From Ectobacillus funiculus (GTDB taxonomy: Bacteria > Bacillota > Bacilli > Bacillales > Bacillaceae_G): 43,884 nt of DNA. Positions 23,560 to 31,720 of this stretch are shown here, piece by piece (the first letter of the stretch is position 1; each line of letters opens with the position of its first letter). Below the pieces are notes generated by a model. The model was not told where the DNA came from. It did not search any database and saw nothing but the letters and a program-made list of their open reading frames with translations. The stretch lies in the NCBI RefSeq assembly GCF_004138295.1, contig NZ_SCFM01000052.1, positions 1 to 43,884 of the forward strand. Reading direction: 5' to 3'. The position numbers were made by a program, and so were the translations under genes.

Positions 23560-24050
23560 TTAATTAGGTAACATCTCTTTACCGAGAGCCTGCAATTGTT
23601 TTACCTTTCTAAATTTAATAAAGGAAACGATTTTCCAAGGTACAACATAACTGCAAGCCACTGTAAAGAAAAGAATAGTCAAGCTTGCTGGATCAATGCC
23701 CGATATAAATTGTCTTAATACGATTCGAATCACCACAACTCCAATCAATGCGATAAAAAAGGTGTTATTTTTTTGTGCATAAATCTGTCCATCCTGACGA
23801 ATTTCATAGTTGGTAGCAACATAAGAGGAACTGCAAGCAATGCCCCAATTAAAGCTGCAACAGCCATTTCCCGTATTTTTAAGTGCATTTGAAGGCTCGA
23901 AAATGCATAAATTCCTGGAATTAAATAGAACATAGGAAGCAGTATTTTGATGCCTGAGCCTTGAATCGGATGAACCATCGCCCTAGTACGTCTCCAAAAC
24001 ACCAATCCGGCAATTACAATAATTATTCCATACATTCCTATTCCGTTCAT
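23560..24050 (-). pseudogene. CcdC-like (DUF1453) membrane protein gene with a frameshift
   Basis: The first frame (24050 down to 23745) opens with a strong AAGGAGAAGGAAAA and reads 'GIIIVIAGLVFWRRTRAMVH', like the CcdC/DUF1453 N-terminus with several membrane helices. Homology-like sequence then continues in another frame with 'TNYEIRQDGQIYAQKNNTFF' joined to 'IGVVVIRIVLRQFISGIDPA' down to 23560. A missing base near 23808-23828 restores one reading frame of about 163 codons, the usual family length. Either a real one-base deletion or a sequence error. Confidence 0.7.
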
Positions 24051-24165
24051 TTTTCCTTCTCCTTCTCTATAAGCTTATTTTCAATTGAATTTTGTTTTTC
24101 TGTTTTACATCTTCATTATAAGTTCATTGACCTTCCCGAATGTAGTAACGTTCGTCAACAATTGC

Positions 24166-24201
24166 TATGTGACTTTAGTCATCATTTTGATGTGACTTTG
24201 A
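24166..24201. promoter_or_regulatory. Direct repeat ATGTGACTTT in the divergent promoter region
   Basis: ATGTGACTTT occurs at 24167-24176 and 24190-24199, 23 bp apart, and the first overlaps a palindrome TGACTTTAGTCA. It is placed between the CcdC-like/CPBP operon and the two-component system, so it is a candidate binding site for the LuxR-type response regulator. Confidence 0.45.
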
Positions 24202-24274
24202 ATTATGTTTTTTCTATCAAATGAAATAGTATAATATCTTTATATGTATATAGGTTTTTTCGGAGGAGATAGGG

Positions 24275-25434
24275 ATGGTTAACAGCAAGTCTAAGAAAAT
24301 GGTTTGGGCCTTTAAAGTGGTGATTAGCTTTTTGATTTTGTATGAAATTGTGGCTCGCGAAGGCTTTTCAACGGAAATGAAGGCTGTATGGATAACGGGT
24401 ATTTTGCTGCTGCAGGCTAATGATTTTTTCAGAAATCACTATCGCTTATGGGAGTGTTATCGAATTCTTTATACAGTCTCAATGGTAGTGAATATTGCAG
24501 TAATCGGTATCTATATGGTGTTGTTTGATAGTCCTGCAACCGGGATTTATTATGTATTTCCTCTTGTGGAAGTTTTTTTGACTGGCCGGTCGATTCAAAC
24601 TGGAATTGTAGCCGTTCATGTTGTTGTGTATTTGGCAGGGATGGTAATGGCGAAGGCGGATGTTCAAGAAGCATTGATACCCTACATGGCGATGCTGCTT
24701 TTGGTTTATTTGTTTCGGGCAATCAGTTTAGAGAGAGAGAAAAAGGCCAGCTGTTAACTGCCGAATTGATAGAGGCACACGCCAAGCTGAAGGAAATTAC
24801 AATTGTCAAAGAGAGAACGAGAATCGCTCAGGAAATGCACGATTCCATCGGACATTCGCTCATTGCTTTGCGGATGCACTTGGAATTTGCTGAGAATATG
24901 ATTGAAGCCAATCCGCAAAAGGCGGGGGAAGCAATTGTGAAAGCTCATGATTTTTCACAAAAATCGATTAAGGAGCTTCGGAAGGCTGTTGCTGTATTGA
25001 AAGATCAATCGGTAAACAGTCAAATTGATCTTGAGGAATTATTGAACGACATGATAGAAAGCTTGCAAACCTCAGGGAAGTTAAAGTTCACGCTGAATTT
25101 TGATAAAGAGGTAGAGTCCGGCAATCAGGACATGAAAAATTGTATTTATAATTCAGTGCGTGAAGCGGTGACCAATGGTTTAAAGCACGGCAAAGCCCAG
25201 CAATTCTTGATCAACATCACTAAAAGTAGCGAAAAGATACGCGTAATTGTGGAAGATGACGGCGAAGGCTGCAGTCAAATCAAAAAATCTCATGGTCTAC
25301 AAGGAATTGAAGAACGCATTGGTTTATTGAATGGAAAAGTGAGCTTCTCATCAGAAAAAGGACGCGGGTTTAAGCTGTTGGCCGAAATACCTGTCATGTA
25401 TAAAACAAATGCTATAAAGACGGGGGTAATGTAA
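24275..25434 (+). pseudogene. DesK/NarL-type sensor histidine kinase split by a frameshift
   Basis: The first part (24275-24757, 160 codons, after GGAGGAGATAGGG) encodes about five membrane helices. The second part, open in another frame from about 24745 to 25434, begins 'GQLLTAELIEAHAKLKE' and carries a HisKA_3 dimerisation domain 'ERTRIAQEMHDSIGHSLIAL' and a HATPase with 'REAVTNGLKHGKA' and 'VEDDGEGC'. The frames join at GAGAAAAAGGCC (24737-24748): one additional base, or a -1 ribosomal slip, would give one protein of about 386 residues. The response regulator gene starts directly after the stop. Real inactivation, sequencing error and recoding are all possible. Confidence 0.75.
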
Positions 25435-26085
25435 ATGACAAAGGTGATGATTGTAGACGACCAGGCAATGGTAAGAGAGGGCTTCAGATTAATTCTGAGC
25501 ATGCATGAGGAGATTGATATTGTCGGGGAAGCCGAAAACGGGGAAGAATTGCTCAAGTTATTGGAGAATATGCTGCCTGACGTTATTCTCATGGATATTC
25601 GAATGCCGGTGATGAACGGTATTGATACGTTAAAAATCGTGAAGGAAACCTATCCCGCTGTGAAAGTCATTATTCTGACTACCTTTAATGAGGACGAGTA
25701 CATATTCAACGGATTGAAATATGGCGCAGACGGCTATATTCTCAAAGACTCCAATTCTAAGGAAATTATTAAAGCGATTAGGGCGGCATGTGAAGGTAAT
25801 ATGCTGCTTCATTCACAGGTAAGCTCGAAAATTTCCAAAGTACTGCATTCTATGGAGCTTGCATCTGTGGACGAAAATAGACTCCAGGAGCAGTTAGGCA
25901 ATCCATTGACACCGAGGGAAATCGAAGTTGTGGAGCTGCTGATGGAAGGGAAAAGCAATAAGCAAATCGGCAGCGTATTGTTTTTAACGGAAGGTACGGT
26001 TAAAAATTACATTTCCCGGATTCTTGATAAGCTCGAGCTTAATAACCGTACTGAACTTGTGTTGTATTTGCAGAAAAAGCATTAG
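25435..26085 (+). CDS. NarL/LuxR-family response regulator
   Basis: 216 residues. Receiver domain with the acidic pocket 'IVDDQ', phospho-acceptor D54 in 'ILMDIRMP', 'LTTF' and K in 'ILKDSN'. The C-terminal LuxR HTH (about 150-210) reads 'LTPREIEVVELLMEGKSNKQ' and 'EGTVKNYISRILDKL'. It starts immediately after the kinase stop, with GGGGGT inside the kinase 3' end. Partner of the frameshifted kinase; likely targets include the divergent CcdC-like/CPBP operon. The gene itself looks intact. Confidence 0.93.
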   Translation: MTKVMIVDDQAMVREGFRLILSMHEEIDIVGEAENGEELLKLLENMLPDVILMDIRMPVMNGIDTLKIVKETYPAVKVIILTTFNEDEYIFNGLKYGADGYILKDSNSKEIIKAIRAACEGNMLLHSQVSSKISKVLHSMELASVDENRLQEQLGNPLTPREIEVVELLMEGKSNKQIGSVLFLTEGTVKNYISRILDKLELNNRTELVLYLQKKH

Positions 26086-26145
26086 ACGGGAACCAACGGG
26101 TAAAATATAGTTTTTTATCTTTATAAATTCACTAACACCCCATGT

Positions 26146-26214
26146 GTTGTTGCATACACTCTGGACATATGGGGGGTGTCCTACAACTCATTTTAAAAAA
26201 GGCAACTTTCTTGT
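26146..26214 (+). pseudogene. RlmCD-tail-like scrap
   Basis: One frame encodes [19 protein letters not shown] and a stop; the intact RlmCD at 3.0-4.4 kb ends [17 protein letters not shown]. At the DNA level CAACTCATTTTAAA is identical in both and neighbouring bases differ mostly by single substitutions. The 40 bp upstream resemble the bases before the other scrap at 5.93 kb. Probably the degraded 3' end of another family copy or a small duplicated tail. Confidence 0.5.
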
Positions 26215-26215
26215 G

Positions 26216-26270
26216 AACTGCACCCAAATTGTTAGACACAATGACAACTAACAATTTGGGTGCAGTTTTT
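26216..26270. terminator. 20-bp perfect hairpin
   Basis: AACTGCACCCAAATTGTTAG pairs perfectly with CTAACAATTTGGGTGCAGTT around a 12-nt loop, followed by TTTTT. It can end transcription from the response regulator. The arms also vaguely recall terminal repeats of IS3-family elements, but no transposase is present. Confidence 0.75.
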
Positions 26271-26401
26271 TTATATTGTCAGAAAGGATAAATATCTAGC
26301 TAGAAGCGAATTCGACGTGGTCGGAAATTTTAAGAATATAAGTAGGGCTACATCTCTGTCTTCGACCAAGGGCAGGGCTTACCAATCAGCGAGTTTTCTT
26401 T
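26271..26401 (+). repeat. Dispersed 130-140 bp repeat, copy D (most diverged)
   Basis: TTATATTGTCAGAAAGGATA start, TTCGACGTGGTCGGAAATTT middle, CATCTCTGTCTTCG core remnant, end TTACCAATCAGCGAG and TTTTCTTT. Several bases around the GCAACTACG part of the core are missing. Confidence 0.85.
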
Positions 26402-26479
26402 ATTGAGTTTTAGTTTGACATGGTATGCGTTTCATAATTTACACTCATACCAAATAACAGGAAGCGGGGGGAAGCTCTT

Positions 26480-26614
26480 ATGTTTGCATTCATTATACTT
26501 TGCTTTGTTATCTATTTGGCCACTTACTTTTGTTTAAGGGCATCTGGACAATCGATGGAAGTGGAATCAATTCAGTCCATCAATGATTATTTCATTCAAT
26601 CTAATGAGAAATAA
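26480..26614 (+). CDS. 44-residue predicted single-pass membrane protein
   Basis: ATG 26480 follows GCGGGGGGAAG at good spacing. The frame encodes a hydrophobic N-terminal helix 'MFAFIILCFVIYLATYFCL', then a polar tail rich in Ser, Ile and Asp (SMEVESIQSINDYF...), and stops at 26612. No family recognised. It stands alone between repeat copies D and E. The strong ribosome binding site and one clean membrane helix favour a real small protein. Confidence 0.55.
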   Translation: MFAFIILCFVIYLATYFCLRASGQSMEVESIQSINDYFIQSNEK

Positions 26615-26721
26615 CTTTTACCTCTAAGTCAATTTAAATGGTATTGCTGAGAATACTAAAACAAATTCTTGAAAATTTACAATAACCAGTTAGAAAATTG
26701 ACAAGGGGCTACCATCGTTTT

Positions 26722-26858
26722 TTGCACTTTAAGAAAGTATAAATTCCCAGCCAGAAGTTCATTCAGCGCAGTAGGGAATTTTAGAAATAAAGTATATGTG
26801 CAACTACGCCTCTGTCTTCGCCCAAGGGCAGGGCCTGCCAATCGGCGGAGTTTTCTTT
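26722..26858 (+). repeat. Dispersed 130-140 bp repeat, copy E
   Basis: TTGCACTTTAAGAAAGTATA start, full GCAACTACGCCTCTGTCTTC core, end hairpin GCCAATCGGC and TTTTCTTT. Its hairpin ends about 15 nt before the LacI start codon, so it forms the immediate 5' leader of that gene. Confidence 0.92.
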
Positions 26859-26873
26859 AAAAAAGGTGAGTGT

Positions 26874-27833
26874 ATGACAAATATTAAAGACTTGGCAAAG
26901 ATGGCTGAAGTATCTGTCACAACAGTTTCCCGTGTATTGAATAATCACCCGTATGTCAGTGAAGAAAAACGGAAAGCTGTTTTAGAGGCGATTAAGGTCA
27001 GTAATTATCATAAAAATATAAATGCTGTTCATTTAAGTAAGGGAAAAACACAGCTGATGGGTGTAGTTCTTCCTTTTTCGGATCATCCTTATTTTGCTCT
27101 ATTATTAAAGGGGATAGCCAAGCAGGCATTGGAACATAACTATAAGTTGGTCTTATTTCAAACTGATTACATGGAGAGCAGAGAAATGGAAGCTCTGCAA
27201 ATGTTAAAGCAAAAACAGATCGATTCATTAATTATTTGCTCGAGAGCCTGTGATTTGTCTACGATTGAAGAGCATTTGCCATTTGGACCAATTGTATTAT
27301 GTGAAAGCATTACAAATGGAAAAATAGCATCCACTTTTGTAGACCAATACAAAATTTTCTCTGAAGCATTAGAATATTTGTATCATAAAGGTCATGAAAA
27401 AATTGGGTATTGCATTGGCAGAAGATCAGGAGCAAATAGTCATGATCGGAAGCGTGCATATAAGGATTTTATTGCAAAATATAATTTATCATACAATCCT
27501 GACTATATTATTGATGAGTGCCTATATTTTGAGGACGGTGAAAAAGTCATCAAACAAATAAGTGAAATGGATACACCGCCATCAGCATTACTAGTTACAA
27601 ATGATCAAGTCGCATCCGGAATTGTTACCTGCTGCCACAATCAAAATGTATCCATACCCGATGAACTTGCGATAATCGGTTTTGATAATCAACCGATAGC
27701 TCAAATGATGAATATTACAACAATAGACTTGCCTCTTGAGGAGATGGGAAACAGCCTTTTTCTTCAAGCTGTAAATGGGGATGTATCCAATCAGGAAATG
27801 TTTGTTAAGCTAATTGAGAGAGGAACTGTTTAA
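26874..27833 (+). CDS. LacI family transcriptional regulator
   Basis: 319 residues from ATG 26874 with AAAGGTGAG upstream; the frame extends upstream only into repeat copy E. The N-terminal HTH and hinge read 'IKDLAKMAEVSVTTVSRVLN', followed by a periplasmic-binding-protein-like core: 'LMGVVLPFSDHPYFALLLKG', 'DSLIICSR', 'HEKIGYCIGR', 'PSALLVTNDQVASGI' and 'IPDELAIIGFDNQPIAQMM'. Such proteins repress sugar genes until a sugar ligand binds. The HAD phosphatase and the oxidoreductase downstream are candidate targets. Copy E lies where its promoter or leader should be. Confidence 0.93.
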   Translation: MTNIKDLAKMAEVSVTTVSRVLNNHPYVSEEKRKAVLEAIKVSNYHKNINAVHLSKGKTQLMGVVLPFSDHPYFALLLKGIAKQALEHNYKLVLFQTDYMESREMEALQMLKQKQIDSLIICSRACDLSTIEEHLPFGPIVLCESITNGKIASTFVDQYKIFSEALEYLYHKGHEKIGYCIGRRSGANSHDRKRAYKDFIAKYNLSYNPDYIIDECLYFEDGEKVIKQISEMDTPPSALLVTNDQVASGIVTCCHNQNVSIPDELAIIGFDNQPIAQMMNITTIDLPLEEMGNSLFLQAVNGDVSNQEMFVKLIERGTV

Positions 27834-27934
27834 GCGTGTGTATCTGCCGCTGTTTATGGTTTTGATGCATTATAACGAGAATGACTTAAAGCAATTGAGA
27901 CTAAACAAATTATATACCGAAAGTTGGGACAGAA

Positions 27935-28714
27935 ATGATGGAACGAAGTGTTATCTTTTTTGATATAGATGGAACCTTGCTTACTCATGATAAAGACTTG
28001 CCCTCTTCAACAAAAGAAGCCATTTTTGAATTAAAGGAACAGGGGCATGAAGTAGCTATCGCAACAGGACGAGCTCCTTTTATGTTTGAGGATTTGCGAA
28101 AAGAATTGGATATTCGTACTTTTGTTAGCTATAACGGCCAATACGTCGTGTTAAATAATGAAGTATTATATGCAAACCCATTAAATATCCCATCTCTTGA
28201 GAGGTTAACAGAAGCAGCTCTTCACAACAATCATCCTGTTGTTTTTATGGATCATGAAGATATGAAGGCGAACGTTCCAGAGCATAACTATATTAAGGAA
28301 AGCATTGCTACTCTAAAAATTAGCCGTTTTCCTGCGCATGATCCGCATTATTACAAGGGACGCGAATTGTATCAAACCCTGCTTTTTTGCCCAGAGGGAG
28401 AAGAACAGCAATACGAACAGGAGTTTCTGGATTTTGATTTTGTGAGATGGCATCCTGTTTCAGTCGATATTCTCCCAAAGGGGGGATCAAAAGCTAAAGG
28501 GATTGAAAAGCTCGTTGAAAAACTAGGATTTCCAGAAGAGCGTCAATATGCCTTTGGGGATGGATTAAATGATATCGAGATGCTCTTAGCTATAAAAAAT
28601 AGCGTGGCAATGGGGAATGCGGAAGAAACGGTTAAGGCTGCTGCAAAGTATGTTACAAAATCTGTTGAAGATGATGGAATTCTTCATGGTCTTCAAATGG
28701 TGGGTTTGTTATAA
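27935..28714 (+). CDS. Cof-type HAD-IIB family hydrolase
   Basis: 259 residues. HAD motif I 'FFDIDGTLLTHD', motif II 'AIATGR', the C2B cap, motif III Lys near 'PKGGSKAKGIEKL' and motif IV 'AFGDGLNDIEML'. Cof-like phosphatases act on sugar phosphates and nucleotide cofactors in the cytosol; the substrate is open. Two adjacent ATG codons (27935, 27938) are possible starts with a weak GGGAC site. It is 101 nt after the LacI gene in the same direction, so the two may be cotranscribed. Confidence 0.92.
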   Translation: MMERSVIFFDIDGTLLTHDKDLPSSTKEAIFELKEQGHEVAIATGRAPFMFEDLRKELDIRTFVSYNGQYVVLNNEVLYANPLNIPSLERLTEAALHNNHPVVFMDHEDMKANVPEHNYIKESIATLKISRFPAHDPHYYKGRELYQTLLFCPEGEEQQYEQEFLDFDFVRWHPVSVDILPKGGSKAKGIEKLVEKLGFPEERQYAFGDGLNDIEMLLAIKNSVAMGNAEETVKAAAKYVTKSVEDDGILHGLQMVGLL

Positions 28715-29166
28715 CCTTAGAAGATAGATACTTTATTCCGTTTTCTATTCATTGTATTATCTAAAACCGAGTATTCAAAAACATTGGTATCATATAACAA
28801 TCCCTAGTGTTATTTGCTACTTGTGAGGGAGGATTCGTAAAAGATATAGGTATGAGTATCAGAGCCTTCTCGTTTGAGGAGGCTCTTATTATTTAGGATG
28901 GACCTTTAATGCAAAAGAATTTAGAAAGGTTTTATAAGTTTCAAAACGAACTGCGTATCAATGGTAAGAGGAATTTTACTTTTCTGCCATTAAAGTTGGT
29001 AGATGCAAAAATTAATTCATCTCTTTTTTGAGTATCCTATAGTGCAAGATTGTGAAGTTTTTTTGGAAAATAGTTACTAAGTTTCTGTCAAAATGCGGTT
29101 TTTCTACTGCTACAAAAATAAGATATTAGAGGTTATTAATGGAAAAAAGACTATAATTTTAACTAT
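28715..29166 (+). other. Intergenic region with terminator
   Basis: A hairpin AGAGCCTTCTC - GTTT - GAGGAGGCTCT at 28861-28886 with a T-rich tail probably ends the LacI/HAD transcript. A 40-codon frame from ATG 28909 has only a poor ribosome binding site and no recognisable features. The rest is A/T-rich. Confidence 0.6.
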
Positions 29167-29180
29167 AGCAAACGCTTACA
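29167..29180 (-). promoter_or_regulatory. cre site, full consensus match
   Basis: The minus strand reads TGTAAGCGTTTGCT, matching TGWAARCGYTWNCW at every position, 43 bp upstream of the oxidoreductase start. CcpA repression in the presence of preferred sugars is expected. Confidence 0.8.
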
Positions 29181-29222
29181 AAAAATTAAAAATAAAATCA
29201 AAATTTCAAAAAAGAGGTGCTT

Positions 29223-30425
29223 ATGATGTTAAATGGTGAAAAGAAAATTGCAAGACCTTTCAGATGGGCGATGATAGGTGGAGGCCGATTAAGTCAGGTT
29301 GGATATAAGCATAGAACGGGTGCATTAAGAGATAATACTGCTTTTACCCTAGTGGCAGGAGCTTTTGATATTGATGCAGAACGAGGGAAAGAATTTGGAG
29401 CAAATCTCGGCGTTAATGAAAATCGCTGCTATTCTGACTACAAAACAATGTTTGCTGAAGAGGCAAAGCGAGAGGATGGGATTGAGGTTGTCTCTATTGC
29501 GACTCCGAACGGAACTCACTATGAAATTTGTAAGGCCGCGTTAGAAGCTGGTTTACATGTTATTTGTGAGAAACCTTTATTCTTCACTTCTGAAGAAGGT
29601 GAAGAAATTAAAGAATTGGCGGAGAGAAAAGGAAAAATTGTTGGGGTAACATACGGTTTTTCTGGAAATCAAATGCTGCTTCAAATGCGGGCAATGATCG
29701 AGCAAGGAAAAATTGGTGACATTCGTATGGTCGAACTGCAGTATACGCATGGCTTTAGTGCAAATGATGCAACAGATAAAACAAGTGATGCGCAAAAATG
29801 GCGTGTTGATCCTAAGGTTGCAGGTCCAAGCTTTGTGTTAGGGGATCTTTCTACACATACCTACTATATGTCCCAGCTGATTATGCCGCAGATGAAAATT
29901 AAGAAGTTATTATGTGACCGCCAGAGCTTTGTGGGAAGCCGCGCTCCTTTAGAGGATAATGCTTATGTTCTCATGCATTATGAAAACGGAGCAGTAGGAA
30001 GACTTTGGACATCCTCTGTCAATGCAGGATGTATGGATGGGCATAGAATTCGCATTGTAGGATCGAAGGGAAGCCTAGAGTGGTGGGATAACAAAGGCGG
30101 CGAACTTAGATATGAAGTGCAAGGTGAGCCTGCCCAAACTTTAATTCGTGCAATGCCTTATTTAGATGATAGCTGCAATGCTGATGAACGTTTAGGGGCG
30201 CTGCATGTAGAAGGCTTGTCTGACTCTTGGGCAAATATTTATCTCAAATTTGCCATTGCGATGGATGCTAAAAACCGAAATGATGACGAAGCATTAAAAA
30301 ATCTTGTTTACCCTGATATGAATGCTGGCTTGGATGGCATTCGCTGGATTGAAAATTGTGTTCGCTCTGCAGATAACGGATCGACTTGGGTAGAGTTTGA
30401 GCATGAAAAGGCTGCATTAGTGTGA
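29223..30425 (+). CDS. Gfo/Idh/MocA family oxidoreductase
   Basis: About 400 residues; ATG 29223 or 29226, with AGAGGTG upstream. N-terminal Rossmann domain with 'WAMIGGGRLSQVG' and the family's 'GLHVICEKPLFF' (catalytic Lys of the EKP motif), then the GFO_IDH_MocA C-terminal fold with 'GPSFVLGDLSTHTYYMSQLI' (the G-x-x-x-D-x-x-x-H pattern). These NAD(P)-dependent enzymes act on sugars, inositols or their derivatives. It is transcribed alone, under a full-consensus cre site, and terminated at 30631-30655. The substrate is unknown. Confidence 0.92.
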   Translation: MMLNGEKKIARPFRWAMIGGGRLSQVGYKHRTGALRDNTAFTLVAGAFDIDAERGKEFGANLGVNENRCYSDYKTMFAEEAKREDGIEVVSIATPNGTHYEICKAALEAGLHVICEKPLFFTSEEGEEIKELAERKGKIVGVTYGFSGNQMLLQMRAMIEQGKIGDIRMVELQYTHGFSANDATDKTSDAQKWRVDPKVAGPSFVLGDLSTHTYYMSQLIMPQMKIKKLLCDRQSFVGSRAPLEDNAYVLMHYENGAVGRLWTSSVNAGCMDGHRIRIVGSKGSLEWWDNKGGELRYEVQGEPAQTLIRAMPYLDDSCNADERLGALHVEGLSDSWANIYLKFAIAMDAKNRNDDEALKNLVYPDMNAGLDGIRWIENCVRSADNGSTWVEFEHEKAALV

Positions 30426-30630
30426 AAATTTTTGTATCACTAGAGTATTGGAGAGCATGTGCTGAACAGAAAACCGGTTAAATAAAAATTGAAAGCTCAT
30501 CAGTCAAAATAGCAAAAAAACAACACTCAAAGTGATATAGTATTACGATTTGCAGGCAGTATCATTGGACAATCCCTGATGTGAAAATAGAAAAAAATAA
30601 AGTATGAAGCTATAAAAATAATTATAAACA

Positions 30631-30660
30631 AAAGGTGCTTCGGGGAAGCACCTTTATGTT
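30631..30660 (+). terminator. Terminator after the oxidoreductase
   Basis: AAAGGTGCTTC - GGG - GAAGCACCTTT, perfect 11-bp stem followed by ATGTTT. Confidence 0.75.
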
Positions 30661-30695
30661 TATATATGCAATATATAGTGTAGCCTTTATTTTGC

Positions 30696-30830
30696 TTACA
30701 CTTTAAGAAAGTATAAATTTCTAGCCGGAAGCCAATTCGACGTAGCGAGAAATTTTAGGAATACAGTATAAGTGCAACTACGCCTCTGTCTTCGCCCAAG
30801 AGCAGGGCTCGCCAATCGCCGAGTTCTTTT
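30696..30830 (+). repeat. Dispersed 130-140 bp repeat, copy F
   Basis: TTACACTTTAAGAAAGTATA start, complete GCAACTACGCCTCTGTCTTC core, end CTCGCCAATCGCCGAG and TTCTTTT (one stem mismatch). The hairpin end is 13 nt from the stop codon of glpF on the opposite strand. Confidence 0.92.
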
Positions 30831-30843
30831 ACAGAGTAATTAC

Positions 30844-31668
30844 TTATGCCGCCTCTGACTTCGAAAGCGTTTGCTTTTGTTTTCTCACTCCTGAAAGATA
30901 CGATAAAATTAATACAAGGATAGTTAGGACTAATGTAATCAACAACTGAGAGAGCATTTTTCCTTGAAACACACTGTTATAAAAGAATCCGCCTAGGCAT
31001 CCGCCAAGAATAGGTCCTACAACTGGTATCCAAGCATAGCGCCAATTCGAATCTCCTTTACCTGGAATGGGTAATAGAAAATGTGCGATTCTCGGTCCTA
31101 AATCACGGGCTGGATTCATTGCGGCACCAGTCGATCCACCTAAAGATAATCCGAGCGTAATAATTAAGAAACCAACAGCTAATGGATGGAGACCATCAGT
31201 AAACTTATTGGCACCAATAGAGAGTATTCCTAAAACGAGAATAAAAGTTCCTAATATCTCACTTAAAATATTCGAAAACGTATGCTGAATAGCTGGACCC
31301 GTTGAAAAGACACCAAGTATAGCTTTTGGATCTTTTGTTTCTTTCCAGTGAGGCAAATATTGTAGGTATACTCCTGCCGCACCGATCATTGCGCCTGCAA
31401 ACTGAGCTATTATATAGATAGGTACCTGATACCAGGGCAAATCCCCTGAAGATGCAAGAACCAAGGTTATAACTGGATTCAAATGGGCCCCGCTGAATTT
31501 CCCTACAGCAAAAATGGCTGTAGCCACCGCGAATCCCCAGGCAAATTGAATTGCCAACCAGCCTGCATTATAAGCAAAAGACTTTTTTAGAGAAGCGCCG
31601 GCACAGACACTTCCTCCTAAAAAAATTAAAATGGCAGTACCGACGACTTCTCCCCAAAAGGCAGTCAT
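30844..31668 (-). CDS. glpF: Glycerol uptake facilitator (aquaglyceroporin GlpF)
   Basis: 274 residues, the same length as B. subtilis GlpF as I recall it, and very similar from 'MTAFWGEVVGT' through 'LGVFSTGPAIQHTF' and 'NPARDLGPRIAHFLLPIPGK'. Six helices and two half-helices. The second selectivity motif is the normal NPA (MNPARD, with the Arg typical of glycerol channels), but the first is NPV (residues 64-66, HLNPVI) instead of NPA. ATG 31668 follows AAAGGAG. glpK and glpD are not adjacent: the gene stands alone between repeat copies F and G. Confidence 0.92.
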   Translation of the reverse strand: MTAFWGEVVGTAILIFLGGSVCAGASLKKSFAYNAGWLAIQFAWGFAVATAIFAVGKFSGAHLNPVITLVLASSGDLPWYQVPIYIIAQFAGAMIGAAGVYLQYLPHWKETKDPKAILGVFSTGPAIQHTFSNILSEILGTFILVLGILSIGANKFTDGLHPLAVGFLIITLGLSLGGSTGAAMNPARDLGPRIAHFLLPIPGKGDSNWRYAWIPVVGPILGGCLGGFFYNSVFQGKMLSQLLITLVLTILVLILSYLSGVRKQKQTLSKSEAA

Positions 31669-31720
31669 GACTAACTCCTTTCTATCTAAAGGTTTGAGAT
31701 TAGACAGTAATGTTTTGATC

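Noticed and set aside
26216-26270. Complete miniature insertion sequence with IS3-like ends
   Set aside because: Only a 12-nt loop separates the arms and there is no flanking target duplication that I can see; a terminator explains it better.
26796-26873. N-terminally extended LacI protein
   Set aside because: The extension is translated from repeat copy E; the start at 26874 has a proper ribosome binding site and begins the helix-turn-helix at the usual position.
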